A stretch of DNA of 64,000 bases from Hyaloscypha bicolor E (lineage: Eukaryota; Ascomycota; Leotiomycetes; Helotiales; Hyaloscyphaceae), in the NCBI RefSeq assembly GCF_002865645.1, contig NW_020194589.1:1038812-1102811 (forward strand), in the 5' to 3' direction. Below, one piece after another: positions 39,004-50,344 of the stretch. The notes beneath the pieces are model-generated. The model was not told the origin of the DNA and did not search any database. It saw only the letters and a program-made list of their open reading frames with translations. The translations under genes and the position numbers were made by a program. How positions within the stretch are numbered: position 1 is the stretch's first letter; the number at the start of each line of letters is the position of its first letter.

Positions 39004-40440
39004 ATAACTTATAAGAGGCTTATTATAGAAATAGTTTCTTTTAAAAACTAATTACCTAAAAGAAGTTTAAGGCTTTTTTATAAATATAATTAAGTTTCTT
39101 AAAACTTAAAACTAAAATACTTTTAAAATAATTCAAAACTTTAAATAAGGCTTAAAAGAGATAATTATAAAACTATATACTTAAATAATTATATTTAAGG
39201 CTAAATTTAGGGCTATAAATAAATCTAGTTATATTTAGACTCTTAATATTACTTTAAAAACCCAGGAATTTAGAAAGATATTAGTTTTTATATTTTATAA
39301 AAGATTAATTATTTCTATTTTTTATTAATTAAAAATAATATAATATACTAGATATATTATTAATTATTAGTATACTAAATAGGGATATAGTTCTAGTATT
39401 ATAAGTAAATAATATAAAGTAAATAATTATAATATTTACTTTTTATTTTATATAAAAAAGAAAGAAGTAAGCTTCTAAAGAAAGCTTGCCTTATATATTA
39501 GCTAAATAACTATATAACTAAATAACTAAATATATAGCCTAATATTATATAACTTTCTTTATATATAACTCTTATTTCAATATTAATAAAAATTAATATT
39601 TAAGATATAAAGCAAGTACTAAAGAATTAAATTTAAACTATAATACTAATAATAATACTTAATCTTTTAATATTTTAAAAAGAAATAAAAGAAAGAAAAT
39701 CGAAAAAGTCTATAAGTTTTAAAATAATTCTAAAAAATAATTAGGCTATTTTCTTTAAGTCTAATTCTAGAATCTAAGTAAATTATAAGATTATTTATTT
39801 TACTTATAACTAAAAGAAATATTTCTCTAGAGATAAGAGATACTTAAAATATATTAATTAGGCCTAAAAGTTTCCTAAAAAGGCTAAGGCTAAAAAAGAT
39901 ATTATTATAGCTTAATATTATATAAACTAGATTATATAAGCTAATTAAAAGTAAAGTTCTTTAGCTAAGAATATAGAAATAGTATTTGGTATTAGGTTAA
40001 ACCTATATAACTTATATTTCTTATAAGTAAGTAACTTAACCTAATTAACCTTTATAAGTAAATAACTTATAGGTTTATAAGTTTTATAAGTTTTAACTTA
40101 AGGTAATTATATAATACTACAAATTTTACTTTATATAAGAGACTTCTTATATAAATAACCTTAATAAAATTATATTACTCTTAATACCTTTATATATACA
40201 AATGCTCCTTATACTATTATTTTTCTAGTCCCAAACTATTCTTAAAGTTTATATATTACTCTTATAGTAATCCTTATATCTTTCCTTTTTCTTTTAGGGT
40301 TATATTTAAAGATATCTTCCTTATAAGGAAGCTAATTCTTCCCTAAAGACCCTAGTAATAGTTCTAAAGATATTAGTCTGAATAAGCCTTAATAGTCTCC
40401 TTATAATACAAATATTCTAGCTATAACTTTTGGTTTATTA
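39004..40440. other. AT-rich region, possible hAT N-terminal relic
   Basis: No gene. At about 39720-39910 the plus strand reads SNSRIQVNYKIIYFTYNQKKYF and DKRYLKYIN with stops. This is loosely like a BED-type zinc finger with lost cysteines, as found at the N-terminus of hAT transposases. If so, the 40441-41100 island interrupts the hAT gene. This is weak. Confidence 0.25.
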
Positions 40441-41100
40441 TACCCAGTCTCCTTTAGAAGTTCTCACCCAACCTCCGGGATAATAGCAGCCTTGGACGTG
40501 ATAATAATCCTTGACGTTTAGAAGATCTAGTTATAGGCCCGGAACCATGTAGAAGGCCTCCTGGACGTGGAATGTCGTGAAGGAGTTCCGGTGAAGCTGG
40601 GTGTAAAGTGGTAAAGGAAAGGCTGCAGGGAGTTTGAGGTACCGGAGGCTTTAGATGATTTCTTAGCGGAGGGTAGACAAGAAGTCGATCATAGCTTTTG
40701 TACCCAGATGCTGAGAGTGATATGAGACGCTAGAGTCGGGGTTGCTTCAATGTTGATCAAACGGCAGGTTCGAAGGATGCTTGTGTTGGCTGGGCTTGAT
40801 TCTTCTGTAGAAATCGTTTCATTTGACGAGAGCGATAGAGGGCGACTAGGCTTTGCGAGCTGAGATCAGAGAGTGACAAATAACTGTGCGAGAAAAGGAA
40901 AACAGGACAGGGTAGAGTCATCCAGGCGACGGCCATGGCGATAGGGAATAAGGCCCTCTATATTTAGCTGCCCCTCCATGTTTGGCTGCCCCTGATGATG
41001 CTCGCTTAATCTGACCGATGCTCGCGTAGTTTTCGTGTTCCGACCCCCCTAAAACAGCGATATAACTATCCCGGATCCGGGGATCAAAACACTACTACCT
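40441..41100. other. 650-bp island of normal base composition inside the RIP block
   Basis: Both edges change abruptly from AT-rich to normal composition, with CA and TG dinucleotides intact. On the minus strand it looks promoter-like, with CTAAATATAG (about 40960) about 20-25 bp upstream of an ATG and pyrimidine-rich stretches. It contains a GCTGCCCCTCCATG/GCTGCCCCTGATG repeat (40969-41000) and a palindromic CCCGGATCCGGG (about 41070). Not RIPed, so probably single copy when RIP acted, or inserted later. Confidence 0.6.
40757..40936 (-). CDS. Small ORF (59 codons) in the island, uncertain
   Basis: An ATG-started minus-strand frame, MAVAWMTLPCPVFLFS..., with a hydrophobic start and a stop at 40757-40759. 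An in-frame second ATG (40822) gives 21 residues. It follows a TATA-like CTAAATATAG. Beyond the stop, other minus frames are open in patches (for example one ending GCYYPGGWVRTSKGDWV near 40440-40500), so this may be the front end of a decayed or spliced gene. No family recognised. Confidence 0.2.
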   Translation of the reverse strand: MAVAWMTLPCPVFLFSHSYLSLSDLSSQSLVALYRSRQMKRFLQKNQAQPTQASFEPAV

Positions 41101-41119
41101 TAACTCTAAAAGTAATCTT

Positions 41120-41988
41120 ATAAAAGGAAAATTATCGGATAATATCTTATTAAATAGTGCTTTTTCTATTACTTTAGATACTTGAATAGCTATAAATTAG
41201 AAGGCTTATTTAGGAATTACTATATGAGTTATTCTTATTAATAATAATTAATAAAGATTTTACTAATTTAATTTTTAGATACTTTATAAATAAAGATTTT
41301 AAATTAAAATCTTATTTATTAGCTATAAAAGATTTAAAAGATATTTATAATAGTAAATATATGAATTCGGTTCTATTAGAAGCTTTAAAAGCTTATAGTA
41401 TTAAATATAATATTACTAGGTAAATAATATAAATCTTGTTTTTTTAAAAATAATTACTAATATATTTTATTTAGTATTACTCGAGATAATACTAGCTCAA
41501 ATAATACCTTATTATAAGCTTTTATAAAGTATTATAATAAGGAAGATATTAAATTTCAAGGAGATATTTCTTATATAGCTTATATATTAAAATTAGTAAT
41601 TTAAGATATCTTAAAAGCTTTTATTAAAAACAATTATAATACTTCTTATTCTATAGATTTATACAAGTAAGAAAAGGACGAACTTAAAGAAAGAGAAGAA
41701 GGAGAAGGAGTAGAACAAATAACGAGTAAGTTTCTCATATAATTTATAAGAGATTTATTAATAAATTATAGATTTATTAATTTGGAAAAAGATTAGAAAG
41801 ACTATTATAGGTCTTAAATATAATTAGGAAAATCGACGGCTATTAAAAGCTCAAATTAAAGCTTTTAATATAGAAAATACTCGGTTTCCTTAACTTAATA
41901 AGTAATTAATTAATTAATTAATTATTAATTAATACTAATTATTTATAGATTAAAAAATATAGTGGTTTTTGATTTATTATATATTAAA

Positions 41989-42020
<32 letters not shown>

Positions 42021-43110
42021 AAGCTATTAAAGTAGTAATTAATAACTCGAAATCGAAGGCTTTTAAAAATAAAAGTCTAGTTTTAACTACTATTAAAATT
42101 ACTTATTTAAATAATATTTTAAATATAATTTCAATATTTATTAAGGCTATAACTAAGTTACAAGCCGAAAACTACCCTATTATATATTATATTATATCTA
42201 AAGTATATAAAATATATAATAAACTTGAAAGTTTCAAAAGAAAGTTTAAAGTAAGTCTTCTTTTTTTATTTCTTATTATATTAATAAATATACTAATTTT
42301 AAATAGGATAAAACCTTTGAAAACGCTATTAATAAAGAAATAGCTAAGCTTCGAAAATATTATCCTAAAACCGGCATTTTAGATAATAAAAATAAAGCTT
42401 TATATTTAGCTCTTATTCTTAATTCCCGAATTAAAAGAGCAGGACTAGCCGGAATTGGATTAGCTCCCGGAATGGTATCTGATATATATAATAGGCTTGA
42501 AACAGATTATAATATATAAGTATATATTTTTATTTAATTTTTAAATTACTAATTTTTATATAGGTATAAACGAGACTATTTAATAGCCAATCCTCAAGAC
42601 TCTAGTTCTAATACGTCTATAGAAGATTTTAATAAAGACGAACTTGATATTTATATAAATAATCAAGAGGATATAATAGAAAACGAGTTAATAACGTATT
42701 TAGAAGAAAAGAAAGTAGATAAAAAAAATTCACTTATTTTACTTTAAATTTTCTTAGGAATTACTAATTCCTTTATTATAATTTCTTTATATAAAAGTAC
42801 TAATTTAGTAATAGATTCGGCCCTTAGGATATTAGAAAGCTAATAAAGCTAGATTTCCTATTTTATCTCTTATAGTAAGGAAGTACTTAGAAATACCTGC
42901 TTTATTTACTACTAGCAAGCGTTTCTTTTTATAAGGGGCTCTTATTAATAATAAACTACGTAATTAACTTAATAAGAGTACCTTCGAGAAGATTATATGT
43001 CTTAAGAGCTAGGGGGTATTTATAAACGAGGAAGAAGAAATAAAAAAAAAGAAAATAAGGATAAAAAAGATAAAAACGGAGGTTTCTAAGGAGGATAACT
43101 AGTTTTTTAT
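41120..43110 (+). pseudogene. hAT transposase relic
   Basis: The plus frame with stops reads FSITLDT.IAIN.KAYLGITI (41161-41225), a DDE-region start typical of hAT transposases. Then TRDNTSSNNTLL, ISYIAYILKLVI, and LQAENYPIIYYIISKVYKIYNKLE (within 41969-42343), KLRKYYPKTGILD, ALYLALILNSRIKRAGLAGIG, and finally the hAT dimerisation region RFPILSLIVRKYLEIPALFTTSKRFFL.GALINNKLRN.LNKSTFEKIICLKS.GVFINEEEE (about 42854-43030). At least three frame changes, some possibly introns, and many stops make it non-functional. The first D is in LDT; others are damaged. A (TA)n tract of about 25 bp lies near 41995. Confidence 0.8.
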
Positions 43111-43596
43111 TCCAGATTTGGACTAGTTTTGTACTCTTATATATATTTCATAAGTTTTGTTTATATTTTATTAATATAGCTATTAGTTATTTAATAATCT
43201 TTTAAATTACTTAAGAAATTCAAGTTTTCTTAGTATTATATAATAATTATAGTTAATTATAATTAACTAGCCTTGATTTTTTTTTGATATACTAATTATA
43301 TATAGTAAATAGGGATATTCGAACCACAGATTCTCGAGCAATGCATATAATTATACCTCTAGAGATTAGGGCATCTAAAATAAAACAACTTTAATATAAG
43401 ATAGCAAGTTGAAACCTCTGAATTACAAAAGCCCTTAATTGAAAGCCCCGTTCAAATTTTCAATGTACACTACAAGTTGGGTCATTCAAATCGCATTAGG
43501 GAAGTCATTTTGAGAATTTTCAAATGCATTTCATTCATCTATCTAAGGGTATCATATCCGCAATTGTCCCACACCAACGCCACTGTACCACGCAAT
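43111..43596. other. Transition from RIP block to gene-bearing DNA
   Basis: Base composition rises from AT-rich to normal between about 43,320 and 43,470. No gene seen. It ends at the stop codon of the next gene, whose 3' end is therefore only about 130 bp from AT-rich DNA. Confidence 0.6.
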
Positions 43597-45472
43597 TCAA
43601 TAGCCAGAGCGCTTAATAGGTTTCGGGATCACCTTTCCGACGGAATCGTACTTGGTGACTCGGGACGAAACCGGGGACTGGTAACGTGAGCGTGAAACAA
43701 CAGACTTCCGACGAGAACGCTTTCCGGCAGGAGGGGGGGAATCGGACTTCCGCTTCATTGCACCACTGATGCTCATTGTAGCAAGCGGAGTTGACAAGCT
43801 GGCAGGGGTGGGTTCTTCGGATAATTGTTCCACCTTGGAGCGTTTCGCCTTTGATCGATGTACCGCCTTCTTGCCATCGACCGTAAGCTCCTTGACCACT
43901 TTCTTCTCTTCCTCGTTAAGGTTGGAATCATCATAGACGGCTTCTAGCAGGCCCTTGTAGACGGCAGTATCCTTCCATGACGGACCGAGAGCTAGGAACT
44001 TGGCAGCTATTTGCTTCGCATAGTAGTTCATAACTTGCCGGGCAGCACCATTCTCGTCACACTTATAATCCCAGTAAAAAGCATAACTGAGATTTGAGGC
44101 GTTCAACTCGGCAAACCGATCGCAGATTCGGGCGTGGCAACCAATAACAACAAACATCTCGACGTTGTCCATATCGGGTTGAAGCCCTTGTGGAAACTCT
44201 GGACTAGTGTAGACCCCGTGATGAGCTGTGTTTCTGCGTACCCAGGAGTTGCTGGTAGGCTTTTTGGGTTTGTTTCGTGGCCATCGGTCGATTGTGATGC
44301 GAGGGCCGCCACCTAGTGGTTTGAAAGTAATCTTCGAGGACACTCCGGGAGGAAAGGGGCCACGATCGTCTTGCTGTGGGGGGCCGGTAGGCGGGCTGGG
44401 CGAGTGAGAACTATGGCTGCTCTTCGTAGGAGTCGGAGATTTCTTGGGATGTGGCCTGAAGACCTCGACTGGAGGCTTCGTTCCAAGTGGCGGAGGGCGA
44501 GCCTGGGCCATGACTGGATCTGGCGGAAGAGTCTTGGGCGGTTCCTAAGGAATTAATTTGTGCTCTGCAAAGAGTGAGCCGAGGACTTACCAAAGGGCAA
44601 CCAGCAACAATCCATCGATACACATTATTGTCAGTCCACTTAAACGTCCTGTTGTCACCAACATAATACTCTCCGTGCGCTAATTTTCGAAATTGTTCTA
44701 AGAGGTACTCTTTCGATTCTCTCAAAGCACCAATAACCTCCATCATGGCAACGCCAGAGCCGTTGAGTTCAACGTACTGCGGTTTGTTAATGAGCGCTCT
44801 TGCAAGTCCAGAGGATTGTAGACTTACGCGCATCAGAACTTCATCGACATCCTCCCAAACAGTGTAGGGCGATTCGCCGCCTTGGACGCCCCCGCGAGCA
44901 ATGTCTTCGTAGGTATCAACGGCCAAGAAAAAGAAACCAGCGATGTGCTGGATGCGCTCGAAAGCCTCACGGTAGCTGGGTGCAGGCTTGACCTCGAACC
45001 AGCCAGATTTTGATCCAATCCAGCAGGTAGACGGATTGAAACCGATAGAGATGTTATCAGGCGTTTTCAACTCGATAAATGAACCATTCAAGGTGGTATA
45101 ACCTTTTCCGCGGAACGTGCACACTGGGGGTGTCAGTGGTCCGCATGTAAGCTTACTTGACCGGGATTGCAGCTTACTTCTATGCTTGAGATCAGGATCA
45201 ACATTGATTCTGCCCGTGATCTTGAAGGCGTGGCCGTCTCGAACACTGAGTAGAAGGTTGGCGATCTTGCCATCAGGTCCGATAGGCACGACATCCTCGA
45301 ACTCGAAAGTAGGCCAAAGGTCTTCGTGGACGGAAACTCGATCGAACGGCTTGAGCACCTTGGATTCGGGATGGATGATCAGCTTCGACTCGATCTCCTC
45401 GTGCCCCTCGGTGTATCGCTTTTGGTGCTCGGCCTTCTCCTCCGGATCGATTTTGTACACGACCCGTGGCAT
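43597..45472 (-). CDS. Conserved-looking hypothetical nuclear-type protein, three exons
   Basis: Exons 45178-45472, 44591-45123 and 43597-44544 give 591 residues. The 46-nt intron 44545-44590 (GTAAGT, branch CTCAC, CTTAG) joins GCPL to EPPKTLPPDPVMAQ in frame and is well supported. The 54-nt intron 45124-45177 (GTAAGC, branch CTTAC, CCCAG) is a multiple of three with no stop, so its retention would also code (609 residues). The N-terminal half is globular (residues 1-275, start MPRVVYKIDPEEKAEHQKRY). The C-terminal half has a proline-rich linker and a basic tail (KRKSDSPPPAGKRSRRKS) that looks like a nuclear localisation signal. I do not recognise the family. It shares a 379-bp divergent upstream region with the Pus4 gene. 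Confidence 0.75.
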
Positions 45473-45851
45473 CTTGGCTGATCGAGGGTCGAATTCTCGG
45501 GGGTTGCAGTGTCCTTATCGATACGTGCTTGCGATGACGCAGCTCGTCGGCCTGGTAATGACCGAGTACCGAGGTTGAAAGAAGAAGGAGAGGCTGAGAA
45601 GGGATTCTAATTTCGCAAAATGGTTTGTTGGCGCACTAAAACAGTGAATATCAGAAAGAGACGCGCTCCAAAAGTGACCCGCAGGACACCGCATCGTGCG
45701 GCCTTGGGTGTCAGGCAGCAAGCGATAAGAACCCCTGCCGACGCTAAGATAAGCGGCCCATGCGTTCCCTGGGAAAAGTTGCACAAACCTAAAAGCGACT
45801 CCCGGTTCCGCAGCAGCGCAGCCTCGACCTCAGCAACGCAGCAGAGGACGG
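45473..45851. promoter_or_regulatory. Divergent promoter region between the hypothetical gene and Pus4
   Basis: The two start codons face away from each other 379 bp apart, so this segment must hold both promoters. I see no clear TATA box. If the shorter Pus4 start (45894) is used, the region is 421 bp. Confidence 0.5.
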
Positions 45852-47562
45852 ATGTCCGCCAAACATTTCTGGAGGATGACGCAAGGCAAGGTCATGGAGG
45901 GCGTCTTCGGTGAGTGCAGTCCTGTGGGAGCGTCAATTGAGCTGTTGCTGACTTGGGCAAGCCATCAACAAACCTACCGGCCTCTCCTCAGCTCAGGTCC
46001 TGCGCGACCTGCAAAAACACTTCAACCCCTCGGAGCTGTTCGCCCCGTGGATTCAACTCGAGAAGAACAATCGCGCCCGCGAGAAGGCCAATCAGCGAAA
46101 GCGACGGAGAGACCAGAGAATCCAGGTCAAGGTTGGCCACGGAGGAACCCTCGATCCGTTGGCGACAGGTGTCTTGATCACCGGAATTGGGAAGGGCACC
46201 AAGTCGCTGCAGGACTTCTTGGTGTGCACCAAAGCGTATGAGACGGTGGTCTTGTTTGGGACAAGCACCGATACCTACGATCGGGTCGGGAAGGTGCTCG
46301 GGAAGGCGCCCTATGAGCATGTCACCAAGGACATGGTCGAGAAGGCGTTGGACCAGTTTCGAGGGAAGTTCATGCAGTTGCCTCCTCTCTACTCTGCGTT
46401 GAAGATGGATGGCAAGCCTCTGTACGAATATGCGCGAGAAGGAAAGGAGATACCAAGGAAGATTGAGAGGAGGGAAGTAGAGGTGCTGGAGTTGGAGTTG
46501 GTGGAGTGGATGGAGGGTGGAACACATCCGCACAGGGCCCCGACAGATGAAGCAGGCCATGCGGAAGTGAACCTTGCGAACAAGGTGTGGAAGCAGGAGA
46601 ATGTGTTGCCGGCAGGTACGAAGAGCGAGAAAGAGGACTCACAGGGTAGGAAGAGCCAAGACTCCAAAGTGAGCTCAGAGGATGAAGCCTTGGAGGAATT
46701 TGAAAGGAAGAAGAGGAAGTTGAGCGAGGACCAAGACGATCTTGTCAGGGAAAGACCACCCTCGAAGCGGAAGGTAGTGACGTCGTCACAAGATGCAACG
46801 ATGTCCGGTGGACTGCCGCCTCCTGCTGTTGAAGCGACTGGTGAGGAAGGTGCAGTTGAGCCGGAAGGGGTACTTACCTCGGATGAAGTGCCAAAAGCGA
46901 CAATCGAGAAATCCCCAACACCCCCAGTGAAGGGACCGCCAGCAGTCAAGCTGCGGATGAAAGTGACGTCTGGCTTCTACGTGCGCTCGCTTTGTCATGA
47001 TCTCGGTGCAGCAGTTGGGTCAGCAGCACTGATGGCTGAGCTGGAGAGAACAAGGCAGGGAGAGTTCGAGCTTGGAAAGAACGTTTTGGAGTATGCAGAC
47101 TTGGAGAAGGGAGAGAAGGTCTGGGCACCTAAGGTTGAGGTGATGCTTGATGCGTGGTATGAGCAAGATTCCCGGCGTCCTAGAACTGAGAGAATCGTCG
47201 AAAGAACTGGAAGTGGAGAGAGAGATGAGAGAAGTTCTGAGCATCGCGAGAAGGATAGACAGGGTTTTGGCCGGAGCGAGAGACACGAGCGAAGTGAGAG
47301 AGATCACCATCGCTCTCGACGTGACGAGAGAGGCAATCGTCGCGACAGCGGCGGAGTGAAAGAGGAGCGGGGTCCTGAAGGCCGCGAGAAGCACTGGATC
47401 TCACCGCCGCCAAGTCAGAGGGATCACCACGGTCCTCGGCGTGAGGAGAGAGACGATCGTGGAGAAAGTCATCGACCAAGATCTGAACATCGCGAGAGAG
47501 AACGGCAAAGTCCTGGGCGTGGTGAGGCAGGCAGGCTGAGTCCAAGAGAGGATGATGTGTAG
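45852..47562 (+). CDS. PUS4: tRNA pseudouridine(55) synthase, TruB/Pus4 family
   Basis: Isomerises U55 in the T-loop of cytosolic and mitochondrial tRNAs. Exon 1 (45852-45909) joins exon 2 (45962-47562) over a 52-nt intron with GTGAGT donor, CTGAC branch and CAAG acceptor, restoring MEGVFAINKPTG, the family N-terminus. The first in-frame ATG (45852) gives 552 residues; the ATG at 45894 gives 538 and starts exactly where yeast Pus4 does. Numbered from the latter, the catalytic aspartate is D70 in GHGGTLDPLATG, LYSALK lies near 150, and FYVRSLCHDLG near 345. About 140 acidic and serine-rich residues (191-333) are inserted between these core motifs. A 130-residue R/E/S-rich tail follows residue 409. 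Yeast Pus4 has about 400 residues. Only the core is expected to be catalytic. Confidence 0.92.
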
Positions 47563-48574
47563 TGAAGAAGGACGAGAAGGAAGATGGCTGACGATGGTGT
47601 GGCACCAAGGAGGCATATGGCTGATGAACCTCTGTCATCAATCGGAGATGGCAGATGGTTGAGAATGTTGTGTCATCTCGGAAGACAAAGATGGTTGAAG
47701 AAGTTCAGTTCTCCATCGACGGTTGGGGAGAACTTATACTTCTTTCTGAGAGGGAAGGAGCTACTCGACACTTTCCACCATACGCCTCTTCAAAATTCGA
47801 TGGAACGTCAGATGATCTACCGGAAGGAGCTGATGCTAAGCTCACTGTATAATAGATAACCCAAAACACATAAAAGAGGACCTTTCCCCAAGTCGCTAGC
47901 AAGTAGAGCGTGATGCAGTCAAGACGCAGTGCAAGCGTTCGAGATAAACAGCAACTCGGCCAGAGACTCTTCACGCCTCTCGCCTTTTTTCTCATATCTT
48001 TGGGGCCTCGAGTATATCTTTGCATTGCTTAGGTCCTAAACTTCATTGACGCTTTCTTGATACGCAGACCTCCTCTCATATGCAGGTCTACAAAGGTAAC
48101 AACCCTTGAGATTCTTCGAGGTACACATCTAGCCTTAACGCCAGTCCCAGGCAATCCATTGTTCTGCTTCCGTGAGGAACTTTTTCTCCAATTTATTCTG
48201 CTCGGCTATACACACAAAGAAGCCTCCCTAAGCTACCTAGTTCTACATTGCAAATGCACAGTGGGTATCACTGGAGAAAGCAAAGCGAGAACTTCTCTCC
48301 GGATGCGGTAAGGTGAATCGAGCTGGAAGATATCTTTTGGCTCGGTCGTTTTGGTTTTAGCTTTGCAAGAGGCTAGGTTGTTTTAAAGGCAGCGAGTGAA
48401 TTTGAAGTCTCGCGTACCCCAGGGTCGCGATCTCGCGATCTCCTTCTTTCAACATCAACAAATACCCGTGGGGAGGACCGCTTTCTCGACGATTGTCCCG
48501 CTCCAGTACGGCACAATCCTCGATCATTCTACCACTTCGTACCGGACAATCAAAAAGATCGGCGTACCACAGCT
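47563..48574. other. Intergenic, no gene recognised
   Basis: About 1 kb of normal composition after Pus4. Open frames here are short and lack any recognisable domain or intron structure. It probably holds the Pus4 3' UTR and the upstream region of the next gene. Confidence 0.5.
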
Positions 48575-49441
48575 ATGGCTTCTGGATTCGGGCAAGCGTC
48601 ATCTTCACCATATCATGACATTTGGACGGTCATCACTACTTGGAAGTTTGCTTGCAGCCATGAATTGACACAAGAAAAATCCAACCGACCTGCCTCCCCC
48701 TCTCCCTTCCTTTATGGCGGTGGTAGACTTGAACGGAGAGCAAAATCGTCCACCCAACAATGCCCGGAGTGTACGGAAGCCTACGAGAACAATCACAAAG
48801 CTGAGCGGGAGGCGGCACGCAAGAAAGCAGCAGAAGATGCAGCATTGCAGCCATTCGTGCAGGCCACCCTACGACAAATGCACGAGTGCATGCAAGAAGC
48901 CAAAGCCAAGAAACAAGAAGCGAAATCCCTCGCAATCTACAAAAGCCAGGTTGTCTCCATCGAAAAGCACATTGGCGAGGCAGCCAATGATGAGGAGCTG
49001 CGCGCTGAACTAACCATCATGCTGAAAAACTGCAAGTTGCTGTGGGCAAGCAAAGTCAAAAAAGCTGTGATGGAAGGCAAAGACCTGGCATCAACTGGAA
49101 CAATCAGCAAGCCGGAGTTGAGAAACAAGTTGGAGAAGATCACTCTCATGATGGACGGGGCGGAGATCTTGAAAGACAAGCTTGAGAAAATCAACCTCAT
49201 GAGAGATCGGGTGGAGATTCTACGGGACGAGGAGTCTGGGAAGAGTCTTTTCGGTGATGAGAAGAGGAAGGAGAAGCTTGAGGCACAGCTGTCGGATTGG
49301 AAGCGAGTTTCTGCAGCGATGACGGATGTTGTGGAGATGTATGAACAGAGAATCGCCCCGCACATCGAGGCGCTTGAGATTATTGAGAAGGAAATTCATG
49401 AACCGTGGGAGTACGCTTTGACGTTAATGAAGGAGGAATGA
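48575..49441 (+). CDS. Hypothetical charged helical protein
   Basis: 288 residues from an ATG in good context (ACAGCTATGGC). Residues 60-290 are lysine/glutamate rich and probably helical or coiled coil. A CPEC motif lies at 63-66. Residues 184-216 contain a tandem duplication of about 17 residues (KLEKITLMMDGAEIL then KLEKINLMRDRVEIL). No signal peptide, membrane segment or known domain. The first 55 residues look less protein-like, and a second ATG (48714, other frame) after a pyrimidine-rich run opens MAVVDLNGEQNRPPNN. The true start, or an unseen intron, is therefore uncertain. Function unknown. Confidence 0.55.
   Translation: MASGFGQASSSPYHDIWTVITTWKFACSHELTQEKSNRPASPSPFLYGGGRLERRAKSSTQQCPECTEAYENNHKAEREAARKKAAEDAALQPFVQATLRQMHECMQEAKAKKQEAKSLAIYKSQVVSIEKHIGEAANDEELRAELTIMLKNCKLLWASKVKKAVMEGKDLASTGTISKPELRNKLEKITLMMDGAEILKDKLEKINLMRDRVEILRDEESGKSLFGDEKRKEKLEAQLSDWKRVSAAMTDVVEMYEQRIAPHIEALEIIEKEIHEPWEYALTLMKEE
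49124..49222 (+). repeat. 51-bp tandem duplication inside the helical protein gene
   Basis: Two adjacent units encode the KLEKI.LM.D..EIL motif twice. DNA copies have diverged by several substitutions but not in length. Confidence 0.7.
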
Positions 49442-50344
49442 TTCTCGACCGAATCGAAGTGTCTTCGCGGAACTTTGGGATCAAGAGAACAGCGGCGCCA
49501 ATGGTTTGACTTGGAGTGGGACATCGGATGTGGTGCAGATTGTAAGATCACGTTGTTGCTTGAGCCCTTATGTTAATCAGTATTCGAGGAAGGGAAATGG
49601 CCTGGGGCGATATCTTCGGGAATGGCGTGCCAGATATGCAGACAGAAGGAAAAGATGAGTTCCTTCCACCCACGAGCACCGCGAGAACCAAAATGGTAAA
49701 TACAATCAACTCAGCATTGCCTGGATCTTCTTCCTACACGAAGTAATCCTGATTGTGAGCTCTCAAAACAAGCTCAACCATTGGGTCTCTCTAAGTGAAG
49801 CATACTCTGCTTATGATAGCTTCTTGTCTTACTCGTTGTATCCGTGCATCCTACCAATCGGTCCTATTCCTCTCCTTGTGAGCACTGCCTCCAGATACTG
49901 AGTATGACGTGACTTAGTTTGCTCGCAAAAAAGAATTATCTATCATAAGACATTCACGAAGAGCAACATTTCATCTCCACGTACTCAAAGTTAACCCCAG
50001 CTCACAAAGCATTGAAAATTCGTAGATCGCGAGGAGGGGAGCATGAAAAATGGAAATTAATAACTTGGAATAACTCTCAATTATCATTTGAAAAGATTAC
50101 CGTCCCATGCAATCAAAGAGATGAAAGTGGAGACAGCAGAAGCCTAGCATGCTATCCCTCCAACCAAAAGGAAAAGAAAGGACCAAATGGACCCTCCGCC
50201 TTGGGCACCAACTAAATCCAACCCATACATCCACCACCGCTCCAATCTACGAACTCGAACAACGCGCGCAAACAAGACCCAGCGGCAGACATGCCAGTTC
50301 CCCACCCTATCTGCAGCCCTCCACCTCTACCTCCACCTCCACTT
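49442..50344. other. Intergenic, no gene recognised
   Basis: 900 bp without a supportable gene. Mostly normal composition, somewhat AT-rich near 49,900-50,150. Contains the 3' flanks of the two convergent neighbours. Confidence 0.5.

Noticed and set aside
1..43300. Mitochondrial or centromeric origin of the AT-rich block
   Set aside because: Nested LTR retrotransposons with RIP-type stops and retained CG argue for a nuclear RIPed region; a centromere cannot be excluded but nothing shows it.
44371..45018. Several short ORFs on both strands over the first gene
   Set aside because: Shadows of the spliced minus-strand gene; they lack start context and domain features.
46159..46161. Start of Pus4 at an apparent 'M' (MATGVLITG)
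   Set aside because: The codon is TTG, the leucine in GTLDPLATG; the real start is in the upstream exon.
45988..46949. Antisense ORFs of 186-190 codons opposite Pus4
   Set aside because: Long because the Pus4 insert has strong codon bias and low complexity; no recognisable domain.
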